Shown here piece by piece: positions 32,754 through 46,957 of a stretch of 64,000 nucleotides of DNA. The notes under the pieces were generated by a model that did no database searches, was not told where the DNA came from, and saw nothing but the letters and a program-made list of their open reading frames with translations. Both the position numbers and the translations under genes were made by a program. Within the stretch, counting starts at the first letter, position 1. The number at the start of each line of letters is the position of its first letter. The stretch lies in contig NC_041016.1 in the NCBI RefSeq assembly GCF_004193775.1, positions 9,945,395 through 10,009,394 on the forward strand, given 5' to 3'. This DNA is from Glycine soja (lineage: Eukaryota > Streptophyta > Magnoliopsida > Fabales > Fabaceae).

Positions 32754-35700
32754 CTACTGTATTACAAGATAATCCGCATCACTACGGAAAGCATCACCAG
32801 CAGTAGGAGGTAAGTTCTTGGGAGAAATATTTTTCCGCATTTGAGCATGAGTTTCTGCTTCATGCTGAAACATCTTCACCAATTCTTGCAGCTCAAGTTT
32901 CCTTACTTCAACCTGTTCCTCAACAACGGGGTTTTTCAGCCCAAGGTAAACCATGCCAACTGCTATCAGCACTACTCCCAGAACGACGAGGATGGCCGTG
33001 AAAACACCAAATGCATAAGGTGTCTGTTCTGCCCCAGGTATCCCATCAACGTTGATCCCAAATAACCCAGTAATGATGGTGAGGACAACGCCAACACCAC
33101 CAAATACAGCTAAATTATGGGTTACTCGAAGGCTTCTATCCTGGATAGAGATTCAGCGGATTCAAGACAATTATCATGTTGATCTAGGGTGAGCAATATA
33201 AAGTTGTTCTAGCTACTGTCTGAAAGTAAAAAAGAAAAAAGCATTCTAAAGAAAGTCCTGAAGTATTGATACCTGCAACCAAGCTCGAACAGTGCTTTGC
33301 ATAACATCTTGAATGGTAAACAGGCGGCCACGAACAGCTTCTTGCTCCTCAATCATTTCTCTTGTGCTCTTTTTTATTCCCTCTAACAAGGTTCTTGCTC
33401 CATTTCCTTTTAGATGCTGGAGAAGCTCAAAGACAATCTCATCTCTTGCATGGAGTGACCACTTCACTCTGATAACCTGCAATGAAGCAAGAGTAGTAAG
33501 AAGCTACTGTATAATGGATTTGGCCAGTATGAATTGTCATTAAAAAAATAAAATCAATCTAAGGTGGAGAATTTGGTTCACTTTGGTATTGCTTGTGCTT
33601 TTCGAAGCTATTTTCAAAAGTGAAAGATTAAAATTACACAAATAAAATCAATCTAAGGTGGAGAATTTGGTTCACTTCGGTATTGCTTGTGCTTTTCGAA
33701 GCTATTTTCAAAAGTGAAAGATTAAAATTACACAAATAAATATGTTATGGAATGTCACTATTATTAAAATGTATCTTTCCATGTTTGTAGAACAAAAAGC
33801 ACTATTAAATTTCATTGACATTGTTGACAACTAAAAGAAATCATATGTTTGTATTATGTTAGTTGTTTTACATGAAGTTCAGAGACAAGTGGGCTCGGGT
33901 TTGAAAAGGGCTCAGTTCAGCTTGGCTATATAAGAAATAGTTCCACATGAAACTAAACTTGAGTATGATATGAACCATTTTTTTAGCTCAAATTTGGCTC
34001 AAATCAACTTCTCTAATACTTTGGCTCAGTTTATCAGTTTGAATTACATAAAAAATGAGACAATATGAACCAAATGAACAAAAGCCATAGCTCATAAACT
34101 TGACTCAATTCAACTAACTAATCAATTATACTATCGTAAATATGAAATACTATATATACAAAGTGTGTGTGAGAGAGAGTTCATGAACCAAAAGAGTATA
34201 GCAGTATTTGTCCTGAGTTCAGCTTAATTGGTCTATGAATTAAGTTCATTTGGCTAATTAACAAGGCAAGTTTCACACTACTCTCAAGCTTGTTTGGTTC
34301 ATTTCCAGCCTTTTGAAGCTTGATAACTTTAGACCAGCTGCACATGCACATCTCTGGAAATTAAAATTTAGTTTACTAACAACTACAGCAAACAGATCTG
34401 CAACTCACATCTCTCTTTCCCTTGCTCACTTTATATAAGAGATGTAACGACAAAACTAAATTCAAATGTCTAAAATGATTCCTAATCTCTTCCAAAATAA
34501 TTCTTAGAAAGGTCCTGACTCTGCTAATGAGTGCCGAGCATTGGTCAAGAAATCAATTAATAGAAAGTTTTTGCAAGAAATCACGGTGAGATTGCATTGA
34601 AATCATCATGGGGGGAGAGTGTTGGGAACATGTTTCCGTGAAGAGTTTTAACTTTTAATTCCTTAACCAGTGCTATAAGAGCACTTGTTAACATTGTCCT
34701 TGTTAGAAAAATAGAAAACCTAGGTACTAATATATATGATAAAGTAAATTATTTCTCCAATTGCGGAACTTTCAGGAGATAAGTACTTGCAGTTATTGCT
34801 GTAATCGATATTCACCAGTATAAATATACCCTAGTGTCGTCTAGTTTAGACATACAGATCCAGTATACTCTACATAATCTAATATCAAGTATAATTTTAT
34901 AGGTTACAAGCACTACTTAACCTGCAACGGAAAGATCAACCTGTAAACTGCAAACATCCAACCATTTGAAAACCTCAACCCTCATTTTAACCCCTATTAC
35001 TGAGTTAAAATAATCACATTTCTATCCAAATCAAAAAATCATGAAGTTGTCTGAAGATATATCTTCTGCTTAGCAAGAATGAATATACCTGTGTTGATAA
35101 CTTTCTGATTTCTTGATTTAAGATTAAGATGAAAAGATTCAAATCTTCATGGTTTCTCCTAATAAAAGGGAAAACTGTCAACTTAGTGCAAGACAATTTA
35201 TAAAACTGGAATGACTTGAAGTTACACAGATTGCACATTTAAGAACCTGTTCATAAACTTCAATTCAATCTCATCTGCCGCCCCAAATATAGATTTACGG
35301 AATAACCTGACAAATTAAATAAAAATGTCAATCCGAACATGACTTGAAGTTTACATAAAATGCAGTTGAAAAAGAAAGTGTACAAAGATCTGCAAGCATG
35401 AGGTACATTGGCCATCTTCGCAAGCTACTTATCTACTGGACACTCCTAAGGAAACAACATGCCCATATAATCTAGTACGAGGTGGTAAAAGTCAATAAAT
35501 CTAAAATATAAAATTTAACAGCAGAACTTAACAAAACCTAACCTGACAATCCACATTTTTCCTGTCTTTCGTGCATAACAGAGATAGAAGTGATAGACAA
35601 AATATATTCCTTTCATTTTCTAGCAACAAAGTCAATCATATTTTTCATATGCTTGATAGCTTTTTCTTTCAGAACATGCAATGTCTTAATATTTACAAAC

Positions 35701-37758
35701 TTAACTCACCCTCAGACATCTAAATTCTGAAGTTATATAACTAGAAGCAAGACCTAACCTACTTTTGACTATTTCTTTTCCAAAATTAACTATTACCAGC
35801 ATCAAATATGAAGGAAAATGCTGTCATTACCTATCATCCCACCGTGAGAGACGACAAGCAAGTAGTGCTATAACTTCATGCACTGTTCTCGGCATATTAT
35901 ACCCTCCAGCAGAAAGAAGCTCCTAACCATAGTGAAGCACTGAATGAATTACATCTCTCTAAAAGAATATTATTGTGTAACTTGAGGCCAGAGAGACAGA
36001 ACAACCTGAACTTCTGTTATACCCAGAACATTTATCCTTGATACTGATCCTTTTATATGCATTACAGTTACAAGGAAGTTTTGAGATTGCCAAGACCTAA
36101 GAACAATTGGAATGTCATCTTCTTCAACAAGAGGATCACCTGCGGATTGTCCCAAGAGCTCAAATAACAGCCCTCCTGCAACTCTGACTGGGACCTACAA
36201 GTAAGAAGTCCAATCAATATCGAGTTAGATTGGTTTCTGAGGAAAATTCATTGTGGGGTATGTCATTGAAGGTTTTCTTTTCTTTGGGAGGCGGTACAAG
36301 TCATTGGATGTCTACTTAAATAGCTGTATTGCTTTCTTTCAGATGAACTGCTATCTACTGGTTGTGTGGCACTAACTCAAACAAGCCCAAGGTTTAATTC
36401 CTAAGGAATCCTAGGTTTATTTTTGTATTTTTCTCATATTTTTTTTGTCTTCTTAATTTATTTTTCTCCTCAAAAAATCACCATATCACATCCCGAAAAG
36501 TTTCTTGCTATATTAAAATTATCCAACTTAGTGCTAGGTGTCAAGCTCTTGATGCTGTGTTTTCCCACTCAATGATTTCTTAATGATTTTCCTGAAAAAC
36601 TAACGACAACAACTTGAGATTTGTTGGTCTCTGTTGTGCTGCCCACACGGACTTTGTTCTAGTTTGTACTAAAACCCATCAACTGAAATCCAATTTCCAT
36701 TGGTTTTCCTTCCACGCTTAATTTATCCTAGAAAACTCGAATCCAAATCTGTTAAATTCCAAACCTATAGATGTTTTTCTCTTAAGACCAGCAAACTAAG
36801 GAAGAGAAGAAAAATCCAAAAAGTCACTTGCTTTTTTAGTTGCTTATCATCAGGGTGAATACATCACAAAGAAGCCACAATCCTACAAGCATTTATGCCA
36901 TCAACAAAAACATAATACAATTGAAAATTTTAATTTAAAATCTTATTGCATATACACACACTCTCATATGTATGCTTGATGTGGTGCATGTAAATGTGTT
37001 TTAGCAAACATATATCCAAATCTAGATTGCCAAATGATAATATTTGTTAAGACTTAAGACTGACAATAACAATAGTTTAAAATGCAACGTACCTCATAGA
37101 GAAGGTGTTTCATTCGCTCACTTATAAGCCTACTTTCGTCTCTCAAGGCTAAACTAACAGCAGGGTGTAGCCATTGAGCATTGCTGAGCCAAGCCTCAAC
37201 AGTGGGGTGACCTGCAAAAACATGGCACCACCATATAGGCCCAGCCGGATGCTCCCAATAAGGAGCTGCCAAATCTGCTACTGTAAAATCATCTTCAGAA
37301 TCCTCAAATTCCAATTGATGAGAAGACCAGTCAGCATCAACCTGAACTGCTTGGACAAGTTCTGAAATTCTTGCCCATCCAATTGGTACCCAATGACCTC
37401 CCTCATACTTTTTAGATTGCCCAGCCTTATGGGCCTGGCCCTCCTTGTCGTCATCTGAGCCACCAAACAAACTGTCCCTTGAGACATTTACAGATGAAGG
37501 ATCTGAGAGCTTCTTTTTGTCATCTGAAGGGACATGCATCTTTGAATGTTGGCCATTAACATGTAGTCTGTCTGTGATCTTTGATGAGGAGCTCGATTTA
37601 ACCGATCTGTTTTGTCCTTTAATGTATTCAAAAGCACAAATAAGTCCATCTTTCCAAAGGTTATTTCCGTGATTGGGATCTCTACCGTGATAAGTTTTAT
37701 GGCTATCTAGTTTCCTCGTGATTCCCGAGGAATGTGATTTACCTTCTGTATCACTCAT
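32754..37758 (-). CDS. CorA-like magnesium transporter family protein
   Basis: Two-span membrane protein of the CorA superfamily, 555 aa. Exons in coding order: 37758-37093, 36194-36006, 35922-35831, 35306-35247, 35158-35089, 33476-33273 and 33140-32754; sum 1668 nt and all phases close. The N-terminal third is soluble and polar (MSDTEGKSHSSG, acidic and Ser-rich). The middle forms the long helices (LQHLKGNGARTLLEGIKKST). Near the C-terminus are span 1 (about VFGGVGVVLTIITGLF) and span 2 (about FTAILVVLGVVLIAVGMVYL). After span 1 the selectivity motif reads GIN (LFGINVDGIPGA) where classical CorA/MRS2 has GMN. As I recall, plant relatives such as At2g42950 and At1g29820 share GIN, so transport and ion choice are not certain. 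A non-coding exon ending at 38693 with an intron to 37915 is probable. Confidence 0.88.
33547..33734. repeat. Nearly perfect 94-base tandem duplication in a CorA-like intron
   Basis: Units 33547-33640 and 33641-33734 differ at one position by eye (CACTTTGG versus CACTTCGG). They lie in the intron between the exons at 35158-35089 and 33476-33273. The high identity points to a recent event. Confidence 0.93.
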
Positions 37759-38839
37759 TTTTCTGCTCTTAATGAAGCCAACATAGGGCTTTTAAGTTAG
37801 CTCTTCACCAGAAAAGCCACTCTTATATGAGGAAAGCTACACTGCTATGGCATTTGAAAAACTACGGATTTCAGGACACGATTTGACAATCAACATCAAC
37901 CTTCCCTGACTTATCTGTTATCACAAATCAATGCTACAATTTGAAGGGAAAAGGTATTAATCTTACAATAGGACAGTACAGATATTCTTACTGAAATAAA
38001 AAAGATTAAAAAAAAAAAAAGGCAGAAAAGGTGAATGAAAATAATTTAAACCTCACTGTTCATTCATTTTGCTGTGGTAGTTAGTTAAAGTAAGAGATTA
38101 TGAAAGAAAGTCTTTCAATAATGGTCTAAATCTAACCAATCAATCATCAAACCGCATCAAAAGCAATAAACCTGTCATGCAATCTATTTTCTTGTTTAAA
38201 AGAGAAAACAAGTTTGGGTGATGAATAATTATAACAAGCCTTCAAATGAGGTTGGCTCACTGGGTTTTTTTTTCCAGTGTTCCTAATGGCTCTAAGAACT
38301 CAACAATAAGCATAATTGTAACGATGCAAGATGTCAGTTATCACTCGGATACTTTCCAAGTTAGAATTCAATTCAGCAGCATGTATATCTAAGGTGCATA
38401 TATAAAAGCGCATAGCAGGTTTATTAATATCATAAAGACCACAACTAAATTCTATTAATTCAGATTTCAGAAGACTCGGACATTGATATCATTACCATTC
38501 ACCGATCCTAAAAGAATTGAATACTTAGTAATCATTTGCATTGTGAAACCAACCGTGCTTAAGCATTGGAAAAAAAATATAGTTCAAATCAAAACTCAAA
38601 CAACAAATAAAATTTTATGTATATAACAACCAAAGAAACTGAACAAGGAAACCGTAAATAAGAAACAATTTGAGGAATAAAAAGGAAATTACCAGAGGCA
38701 GAGGAGAGTGGTGTCTTTCAACTTCAATCCCAAATCCAATCCTTATATTAATAAATTAATAAAAGAAAAAACACGCAGCCCGCGCACAACCCGAGCGAAT
38801 CGATACCCTGACAATGATGTGCGAATTGCGATATATAAA

Positions 38840-40130
38840 CAAACACACTACACTATCTACTACTACTCATAAATTCGTTATTTTCACGTTATAGAATCAA
38901 TCGAAGCACTTTGTTGCTTTATTTGACTCTAATTTAACTTGTTAAGTGCTCAAGCATCTATTCTTTTTTTTTTTTTTAATAGGAGGAATCGAAGATAATT
39001 TCAGAAAATTTACAATAATTTACGACTCTCCAACCAATTATACCAATTATAAGCAGATCATTTGAATTGGAGCATCTATTCTTCTTCCTTTGTTTTTTTT
39101 TTAACTTTTTTGAGGTTTCATGTCCAAAGTCACTTGATTGGATGCATTTAATTTAGTCGGACTTCATTTGTCTATTCTATGCTGAGAGAGGGACATAAAG
39201 TCAGAAACTGAACACTCTACCTATTCTTTTTTGTTTCTACAATGACCGCATATATTTTCAACCTAGTGAAGTTAGTTGTAGACTTGTAGTTGTATCCAAT
39301 TTATTACTTTATGTTTTATTTACTTGAGCATTGTCAATATTATCCAATTTACTATATTAAATACAAAAAATATTAATATTTATGTTTTAACAATTTTAAA
39401 AATGTTTGTTAAATCAGAAAAGCATTATGTGCTGATGAGTAAGCAATAAAAGAATATTGTAATCATAATTTTATTAATTATATATTACAAAAATTAAAAC
39501 TTCATACTTAATTTTTATGCTTTAAAGCACTTTTTTCGATTTAAAAAATCAAATTTATATTTATCAAATATAGAGAACCAGAGCAGTGTCGTGCAAATGC
39601 ACATTCAAAAACACAACGAACACGCATTAAGATGTCATTGCTTTAAAATGAAATTATAGAAATGCTTTGTTATAGTTTTTGAACGGGAGGCCAATAACCA
39701 CTGAAATTTTTGCAATGTAACTAACTGATGAGTTATCAAAAGTGTTTTTTTAGTTGAAAAACATTGTCAAACTCTACCGCCGACATGGACTTAAATATTA
39801 ACCCACATACGCACCCGATGCTACCACAACCCAATGAATGATGCATGATGTCGTTAAATTATTACTTGTTTGATTTGTTAATTCTGAATGTTTTAGCTGA
39901 ATCCAACCGATGCTCACCCCCTACAATCAGGTTTAGTGCATGATTGTTCGTGCATGATTGTTCAGGAGAACTTTCTAATGTGTATATCACAGCACAATTG
40001 AGCGCAACCAGTTATAACAGGTGAGAATGTTACCCAAAAGAGATCTTCCACTATGATCAGGATGAAAATATTAGAAAACAAAACAAAAAACGTACCGAGT
40101 AAACCAAATTAGCACACTTAGTACCTACGT
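38840..40130. other. Spacer between the CorA-like gene 5' end and the DUF1296 gene 3' end
   Basis: AT-rich, likely containing the promoter of the CorA-like gene (minus strand). No coding, RNA or mobile signal recognised. Confidence 0.45.
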
Positions 40131-40287
40131 TAAACATGACCAACATAATTATGTAGAATACAACCTCGTGGCAATGGGCTCAAGGTCTCTAGAGACCAAA
40201 CAATGATTTTTACTAGACCGTAAATGCCTCTGATTAGCCACTTTCAAACTCACATAAATACCCTGAAAAACCGGGAGATGATTAAGA

Positions 40288-43200
40288 TTAGTAGCTGTTT
40301 TGCCATATTTGTTGGGACTGCTTGGATGGTTGGCTTTGCGGACCACCCAAGGATGCTTCCCGAGGATTTTGTGGCTGATGTTCCAGCGAAATGCCAGTCT
40401 GAGATTGGTAGAAATTAGGGTACCCAAGGGGTCCAAAATGCTGTGAAGGCTGTTGCTGCTGTTGCTGCCTTTGCCGAAATCCACCTGGTTGTTGTTGATT
40501 CTGTCCCTGCAAATTATAATAGTTGCTGGGAGGAACTGCAGACATTGTTCGAGAGCCAGGGCCCTGAACCCACATGGGAGAATTCTCGTTCTAGAAGAAA
40601 ACACCAAATAAAACCATTTCAGCTTTACATATAAGCAGCATTAGAAAAAAAGTAAACAAGGTTCCATGTTATATTCTTTCCTCAACCCCACCTCCCCCAA
40701 AACTGACAATTCAGAGTTACATAATAGTAACAAAGTGAACTTGAGGTTTGTAAACAAGAATAAATAAAAGAAAGTTTAACAGATCACATTTCAACTTGAA
40801 TCATCATATGATATTTCCAAATTGGCAACTTTTAAGAGAAGAATCGTAACAGGAAAACAAAACCAGTTAAATGTAAATAGTTTAAAAATCAAGATCTTTG
40901 TACCTGCTGTAGTGACATCATATGATTATTGTCCTTAAACTGGGAGTTTATAAGATCCTCATATCCAATGGTTGTCCCAGTAGGAGCAGCAGGTGGATTC
41001 AGAGAAAAATTTCCTCCAGGAATGCTTGTTGAACTGCCAAAGCCATATCCAGGAGGAATAGCAGCAGACTGAGGCAAACTGCTGGCAGAAACATTATTTT
41101 TATACTGTGGAAGCACTGCTGCCAGAGATTGGGGATATGTGTTATTTCCAGCAAAAGTCTGCTGAAAAGCTGATGGCATATAGGTATAGCTCTGAGGCAA
41201 GAATGGATAGCTAATCATGTTAGCAAAATGCCCCAGAGGAAGAGTAGGTTGGGAGTAGGGATGCACAGCAAGGTGCTGAGGAAGTGCAGGTCCAGTGGCA
41301 ACACCTGCACCAGACAGGGTTTGTGCATTAGGTTGAGGTGTAGTAATGCCACTAGCTCTTAGAGCCTGCAAATTGACAAGAGAAACAATCAAACTGAATT
41401 CCAAAAAAAAATATCTTCCTATCCTATAACAACAATTTCAAAATATGGATGCAACAATTAAACCTGCAAATCTAATCATTAGCAAATAATTTAAATCCAG
41501 AATACACCCACTACCAGCTCTAAAAACATTTCTGTTAATACGAAACCAATCAATTTGACCAGCAATATAGGAAAACCAACACAATCATCTGATTTGAGTT
41601 GATTAACCAGATGTAAGTCAGCTTTAACTAATGTATAAAGTAGCAAATACAGTTGGCATTTAATATATATATATATATTACACCATATTCATAGCTAGGT
41701 GAAATTTGTGATACAGCTAATGAATATTACATTATAAATAATTTATTGGAATACCACCACAGCACTTCAATATACTATAAACCAGATTTCTTAATTCCAC
41801 TATTGCACTTCTTAGGCTAAGAATGATATAAAATTCAAAATACTATGTCATCCATAACATTTCATTTAAACAACTTAACATCTCATTATATAGAGAAACT
41901 TAAATAAGCTTATTAGAGCAGAAGTGCACCTCTGACACGGTTATGGTGGAACTACCAATGTTACTATATTTTGTAGGCATCGATTGTGTTGCAGGGAAGG
42001 GTAAGTATGGAATATCTTCTCTTGCTGTTTGAACTGGCAATGACAACAGAGCACTGGGCAAAGAATTTGTATGCACCTGCTAAAATATTGACGGAATGAC
42101 AGTAAAATTTAGATCTACATGGCAGGATTGCTAGATAGAATTGCAAGATATAAGACAGAAACTAAAGCAATATCAAATATTAAAACTACAGATGATTCAC
42201 ATAATGCAGTTTTAGGGGGGAGGGGGCAATTTAACTATAGTAATGTATTCCTTCAAACAAACAAAAACAAGTGTTCAGAAACATCTAATGAGGCTTGGTT
42301 TGTTTTATAGGTGCACATTCTTGCAATCAGCTGTTTTGCTGAAGGAACAAATTTCTACTTCAAAAAATTGCTTCTGAACACGAGATTTTCATATTTCCGG
42401 CCATGAAATATCTAATAAAAACAGGCAGTAAGTCATTCTAAACTTATTCACTAAAGATCTAAAATATGACCAAGCCATAAAACATGAATTACCATTACAC
42501 CAGAGAAGGGAGCAAGATTCTGCATCTGTGAGCTGGTCTGTGAAAGAGGAAATGTGACCTCCGGTTGTTGGGCATTTTCATAATTAAATCCATGAGACTG
42601 GGATGTAAATGAATACTGATTTTCCTGAGCAATTTCAGGGGGGTCCGGTTTTAAAGCCTCTTGTTGTGAAATGGAAGTATGTTCATAGGTCCCAGCACTT
42701 ACACCAGTTCCTTGAACTAAATTTCCATCTGAGGTAGTAGTAGCAGTAGTAGAAAGATGCTCATCCCCGTAATAGTCAGGATTTCTGCAAGAAAGATATC
42801 TTTAAGGAAACTAAGAATAATTATGATATTGCAAGTTAGGACAAAGTATACTATTATATAAGCAACATACCTAGTGTCTGAGTTCTCAATTGTTGAAACA
42901 TCTGTTGCACCAGATGTATCCTCCAAGCTACTTTTCAAAGGCCTAGATGTAAATGACCCAGATCCAGAAAGGGGGTTTCCAGATCCAAAACTTCCAAAGC
43001 TCAGATTCATGCATTCTGGAGTATGGAGTAGTAGGTGATTTGGAATTACTACAGAAGGATTCTCATGTTCTTGTTCTGTCCCCTGATCATCTCTCTGTAT
43101 ATTTAGCTGCTCTATGTTTGCAGCCACTGATGAAACATCATCTTCAGCTGAAAGGAAGAAATTAAGAATTAAGACTATAACCAGGCGCATGTCCAAGATA

Positions 43201-45758
43201 AAATTATGAACAGTAGGCATAAAGCATCCCAGTTGCCAATGTCATTATCATAAAAAAAGATGTCTGTTAGATACTGAGATTGGTAGGAATATTATGTCTA
43301 TGTACACCATAAAAAAGATGTACCTCCTGTGTTATCCTCTGACGTACTTTTAGCAGATATAGAAGCAGATTCAACATTGTCTGCATTCTCAACAGAACCA
43401 TCTTCAGCTACATGTTCATCCAAGTGAGTTTTCTGCTGCCAATCAGCTTCAGCAAAGCTTGATGAGTTTGCATAGTACTCAGAATTTGCATGGGCATCCA
43501 CATCTGCATATACTATAACATCATGTTGGTTCTCAATACAAGGCCATTCATCATTCTGTGGAACATTGTCGCTAATGACATGGCCTTGATTAGTATTTGT
43601 TTCTGAAACTTTGGAAGCATAACCTTGCAATGAATGCAAATTGTTATCTGAAGCTGCTGGAGGCATGAAGACATTCTGATGATTACAACTCTGGATGGAA
43701 GAGTTATGCATGGATGGCCTGGCCTGTGGCCTACCCATCTTGACAATGTCGGCCATTGATACTTGACCTGTATTCCCTGTCCATGCAGATTGCAGTCCAG
43801 CACGTTGTGATGATGAAGATGGTCCATCACCGATGCCAAATGCATATGTTTTTTCAGTAACCACAGAATCACTGCAACAATTTTGAACATAAAATGAGGC
43901 ATGAGAAGTGGGAACTGCACCCTAGCCACGCAACAATAACACGATTCTGTATCCAAGTGCTTGTAGGCACAATCAAAAAAGACAATATTTTATGCTACTA
44001 AAGATAGATAAAAGAGGAATAGCCACATAACAAAATAGTCAAATACTTTAGGACTACATATGTAATATATTCTCTATATAGTTAAATGTTACAAATAGAA
44101 GTTGCAAAAAACATCATATAAAAACTACTAACAGTCCATTTTCAACCAATTTCATTCCAAAACCAAAATACTCACTGTTCATAATACTCAGCACAGAAAG
44201 ATCAATGTACATAAAGTATCCAGAGAATAATTGGCACATAATCATCTACTGTTTGAGAAAAATATTAAATTGATACACAAAATAGATTGTAAGGGATGGA
44301 TGCCAAGACAGCCTACTTCTTTTCAAAATAAATTGAAGGATTTTCCCTTTTGTATTAACCTCAGTAGATGGTCAGGCTTGGTTTTCAATTTCATCTTATA
44401 ACTAGGCCAAATTTGCAAATGTATCATAACTATAAGAATCCCTTTAAACATTGTGATACATCTTTCCCACTCCAATCATGTAAATTTTATTGTGTGTTTA
44501 TACATGAAGGAAAATAAACCTGTAGGATGGCAGTCTCGTGTTCGTATTATTTCCCAGCACACTAGGTGCAGAAGATGTGGACCCTCCAAAAGTGGGTGCC
44601 CCATTTTCCTTCTTGTATACAGGCTTCCCCTGCAGACCATAATCTGGCCTCCCAAAACAGGGCAGAAATTTAAATAATCATTATAATAACAACAACAATA
44701 ATAGTGACAGATACTATAAGTTTCATTAAATATACAGTCCAGCGCAATTTATCAGTTCAACACCCATCATCCACATACCACTGCTGCCGAATTGGTTGGC
44801 ACCACCACGTCCACCATAACGATCTGTGCCAGCCCTACCACCACCACGACTAGATGTGTTGTTTGTCCCACTCCCACGAGACCTGGAATCTGTAGGGTCC
44901 TTAATCTGAACCAACAAGGGCAAGAACAGGTAAAAATAACACAGACAAACTCAAACAAAATATCAAAAACAAAATAAGTGTAGGGACAGTTAGCAGAAAC
45001 AAATGCTCAAGTCGAAGTGTCAAACCAACTCATCATATCCACCTACAAATTTAGCACACAGATTAACCTACTGTCAACTTATAAACCTACGCACAAGCCA
45101 CATGACATAGCAGTAGAACACACTCAGGGAAGAAGAAACAAAATTGATTATTTGATTACATTATCAAGCATAAAATCAATTCTTTTTTTCAAGATAACAC
45201 AAAACCAATTCTGAATAGCTGAAACAAACAAAAACAAAAAGAAGCGTGCACCTCTTTTTTCTTTTCTCGCTTGCTCTTCACCTCATGAAAAGGATCTACA
45301 CAATTAACAAACCTAACATTAGATAACATCTATTACAGCACCCTGCGCCACAAAATCACACTCCACAGCCAAAAACAAAAACACGCGGATTATTCTCGCT
45401 CAGTTATTTCTCACTTTCGCATAATGCGCAAGCGAGCAAAGCAATAGCCTCGAAACATAGAACAAAGGTATTTTGCGTTTCGTTCAAGTGAAAGAAAAGC
45501 ATCTAAAACCTCGAAACAGAAAACAAAGAGAGATTGAAATAGAGAGAGGGGGGCAGGGAAACCTTGTGAGAGGAGACGACTAACAGCTTCGTTAGGGTCC
45601 ATGTTACAGTCTTTGAGCGTGGCGTAGATCTCGTGATCGGGGAAATTGGAGACAATCTCCTTCAAGCTCTGAACCATCTTCCGCGATGACGCCGGAATCG
45701 TCGCCGACAGCGCCTTGCCGCCGCCATTGTTGTGGCTGCCACCGCCCTTCCCACTCAT
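40288..45758 (-). CDS. GBF-interacting protein 1-like (DUF1296) protein
   Basis: Family of plant proteins with an N-terminal UBA-like (GIP1_N) domain; the founding member binds G-box factors and raises their DNA binding. Exons in coding order: 45758-45563, 45295-45252, 44905-44779, 44643-44520, 43871-43324, 43147-42871, 42784-42493, 42076-41930, 41365-40904 and 40590-40288; sum 2520 nt, 839 aa, all phases closing. The UBA-like domain is at about 24-80 (MVQSLKEIVSNFPDHEIYATL, DPFHEVKSKREKKKE). Then come an RGG-rich segment (SRGGGRAGTDRYGGRGG), long Ser/Gln/Asn-rich disordered regions and a Gln-rich tail (RQRQQQQQQPSQHFG). The start is set by the family-like beginning MSGKGGGSHNNGGGK. It is closer to the Arabidopsis At1g29350/At1g29370 type than to GIP1 itself, from memory. 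Target and partner are unknown here. Confidence 0.88.
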
Positions 45759-46690
45759 CGTCTTTCTCTCTCACACACTTTTTCTCGCACCACCGGACTA
45801 GCTAGGGTTCCGCCGCGACAACAACCGGAAAGAAGAAAACCTCTCTCGCTCACTCGAACGCTCCTCTCGCTCTACAGTTTGCAACCAAAAAGCGAAACCC
45901 CTTCTTGCTCTCCCCCCCACTCCTTTTCTCTCTGCGTCTACAATTTTTTTATTATTATTTTAATTTTTATTTCTTTTAAAGCGTTTTCTTTCTTGTTTTT
46001 TTTTTCTGAACTAAATAAATATCCTCTTTGGAAAATAGTTAGGATAAGATTGCAAGAAATTATTATATCATTCAAGACTATTTAATATCAATCAATTTTT
46101 ATCAAATACATTATTAATTTTTTTAATAAATTAAAAATCATAATTACATATCATGTGAAAAATCATATAATTTTTAAATTATGTAATAATTTCTAATCAA
46201 TTACGTAACTTATAATCAATCAAATATTAAATTTATATATTTCAACAAAAATTTAAACCTTAATTCCACATGATCTTATAAATAAATAAATAAAAACATT
46301 AGTTAACCACGTTCTAATTTTGATGTTTTAAAAAAAAAACATTTCATTTTATTCTAATTTTGATGTTATACTTGTTTTTTTAATCCAGCTTATGTTATAC
46401 CTGTAACCAATAACTTATACATTATTTGGTAGCCATGATGTAATAAAATAAACAATTATCATATCTTATCGTAATTGTTACACTAATAAGATATGATTAT
46501 CTTATCCTATATCATATCACGTCCTATAGGTTCAATATATTTTTTAGGTTTAATTTTAATTTTTGACTATCCAATTTTTATCATCCAAATTTTATCACTT
46601 TAAGTTTTTTTCATAAATTTGATAATTTAATTTTTTACCACTGCAGTATTAACTCTTTATAAAGAATTATACGCTACACTTTAGTTTTTT
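45759..46690. other. Promoter side of the DUF1296 gene and AT-rich spacer
   Basis: A C/T-rich stretch at about 45760-45940 is the likely 5' UTR and core promoter of the minus-strand gene. Beyond it the sequence is very AT-rich, and the plus-strand frame at 45732-46085 is not a gene. Confidence 0.5.
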
Positions 46691-46717
46691 TTGCTGGACA
46701 AAGGGCCAAAGCCCAAC

Positions 46718-46850
46718 TAACAAGATAAAGCAATGGAGTTTACATTAGAAGACAGAAAATTATAAATAAATTTGGGAGGTTCCTGAAACACACTGAACTG
46801 TTCATCCATATTCAAGGCTTCCTTTGCCAAAGCATCGACGGTTATTAATT
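46718..46850 (-). pseudogene. LINE RNase H C-terminal fragment
   Basis: On the minus strand about 42 codons ending in TAG read VDALAKEALNMDEQF, then FQEPPKFIYNFLSS. This is the typical end of the RNase H-like domain of plant non-LTR retrotransposons (an ADALAKEAL block and a PP motif). It is followed by TTGGGCTTTGGCCC, a common tail of such elements. Only the end is present, next to the left LTR of the Ty3 element. Confidence 0.55.
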
Positions 46851-46957
46851 CTAGATTCCAACCCCATCTTCCATAATAAGCTTCTCAGTGTCTCTGGACT
46901 TTTCCAACCCCATATCAAAATTATCAAACCGCATGAAGTTGTTAAATCTAAGCCTTA

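Noticed and set aside
40149..40607. Minus-strand frame of 152 codons at the end of the DUF1296 gene
   Set aside because: Shadow frame of the last exon (40590-40288), whose true frame has the Gln-rich family-like tail and correct splice phase.
44520..44629. Acceptor at 44630 for DUF1296 exon 4
   Set aside because: It gives the wrong phase; the acceptor just before 44643 restores the frame and gives DYGLQGKPVYKK.
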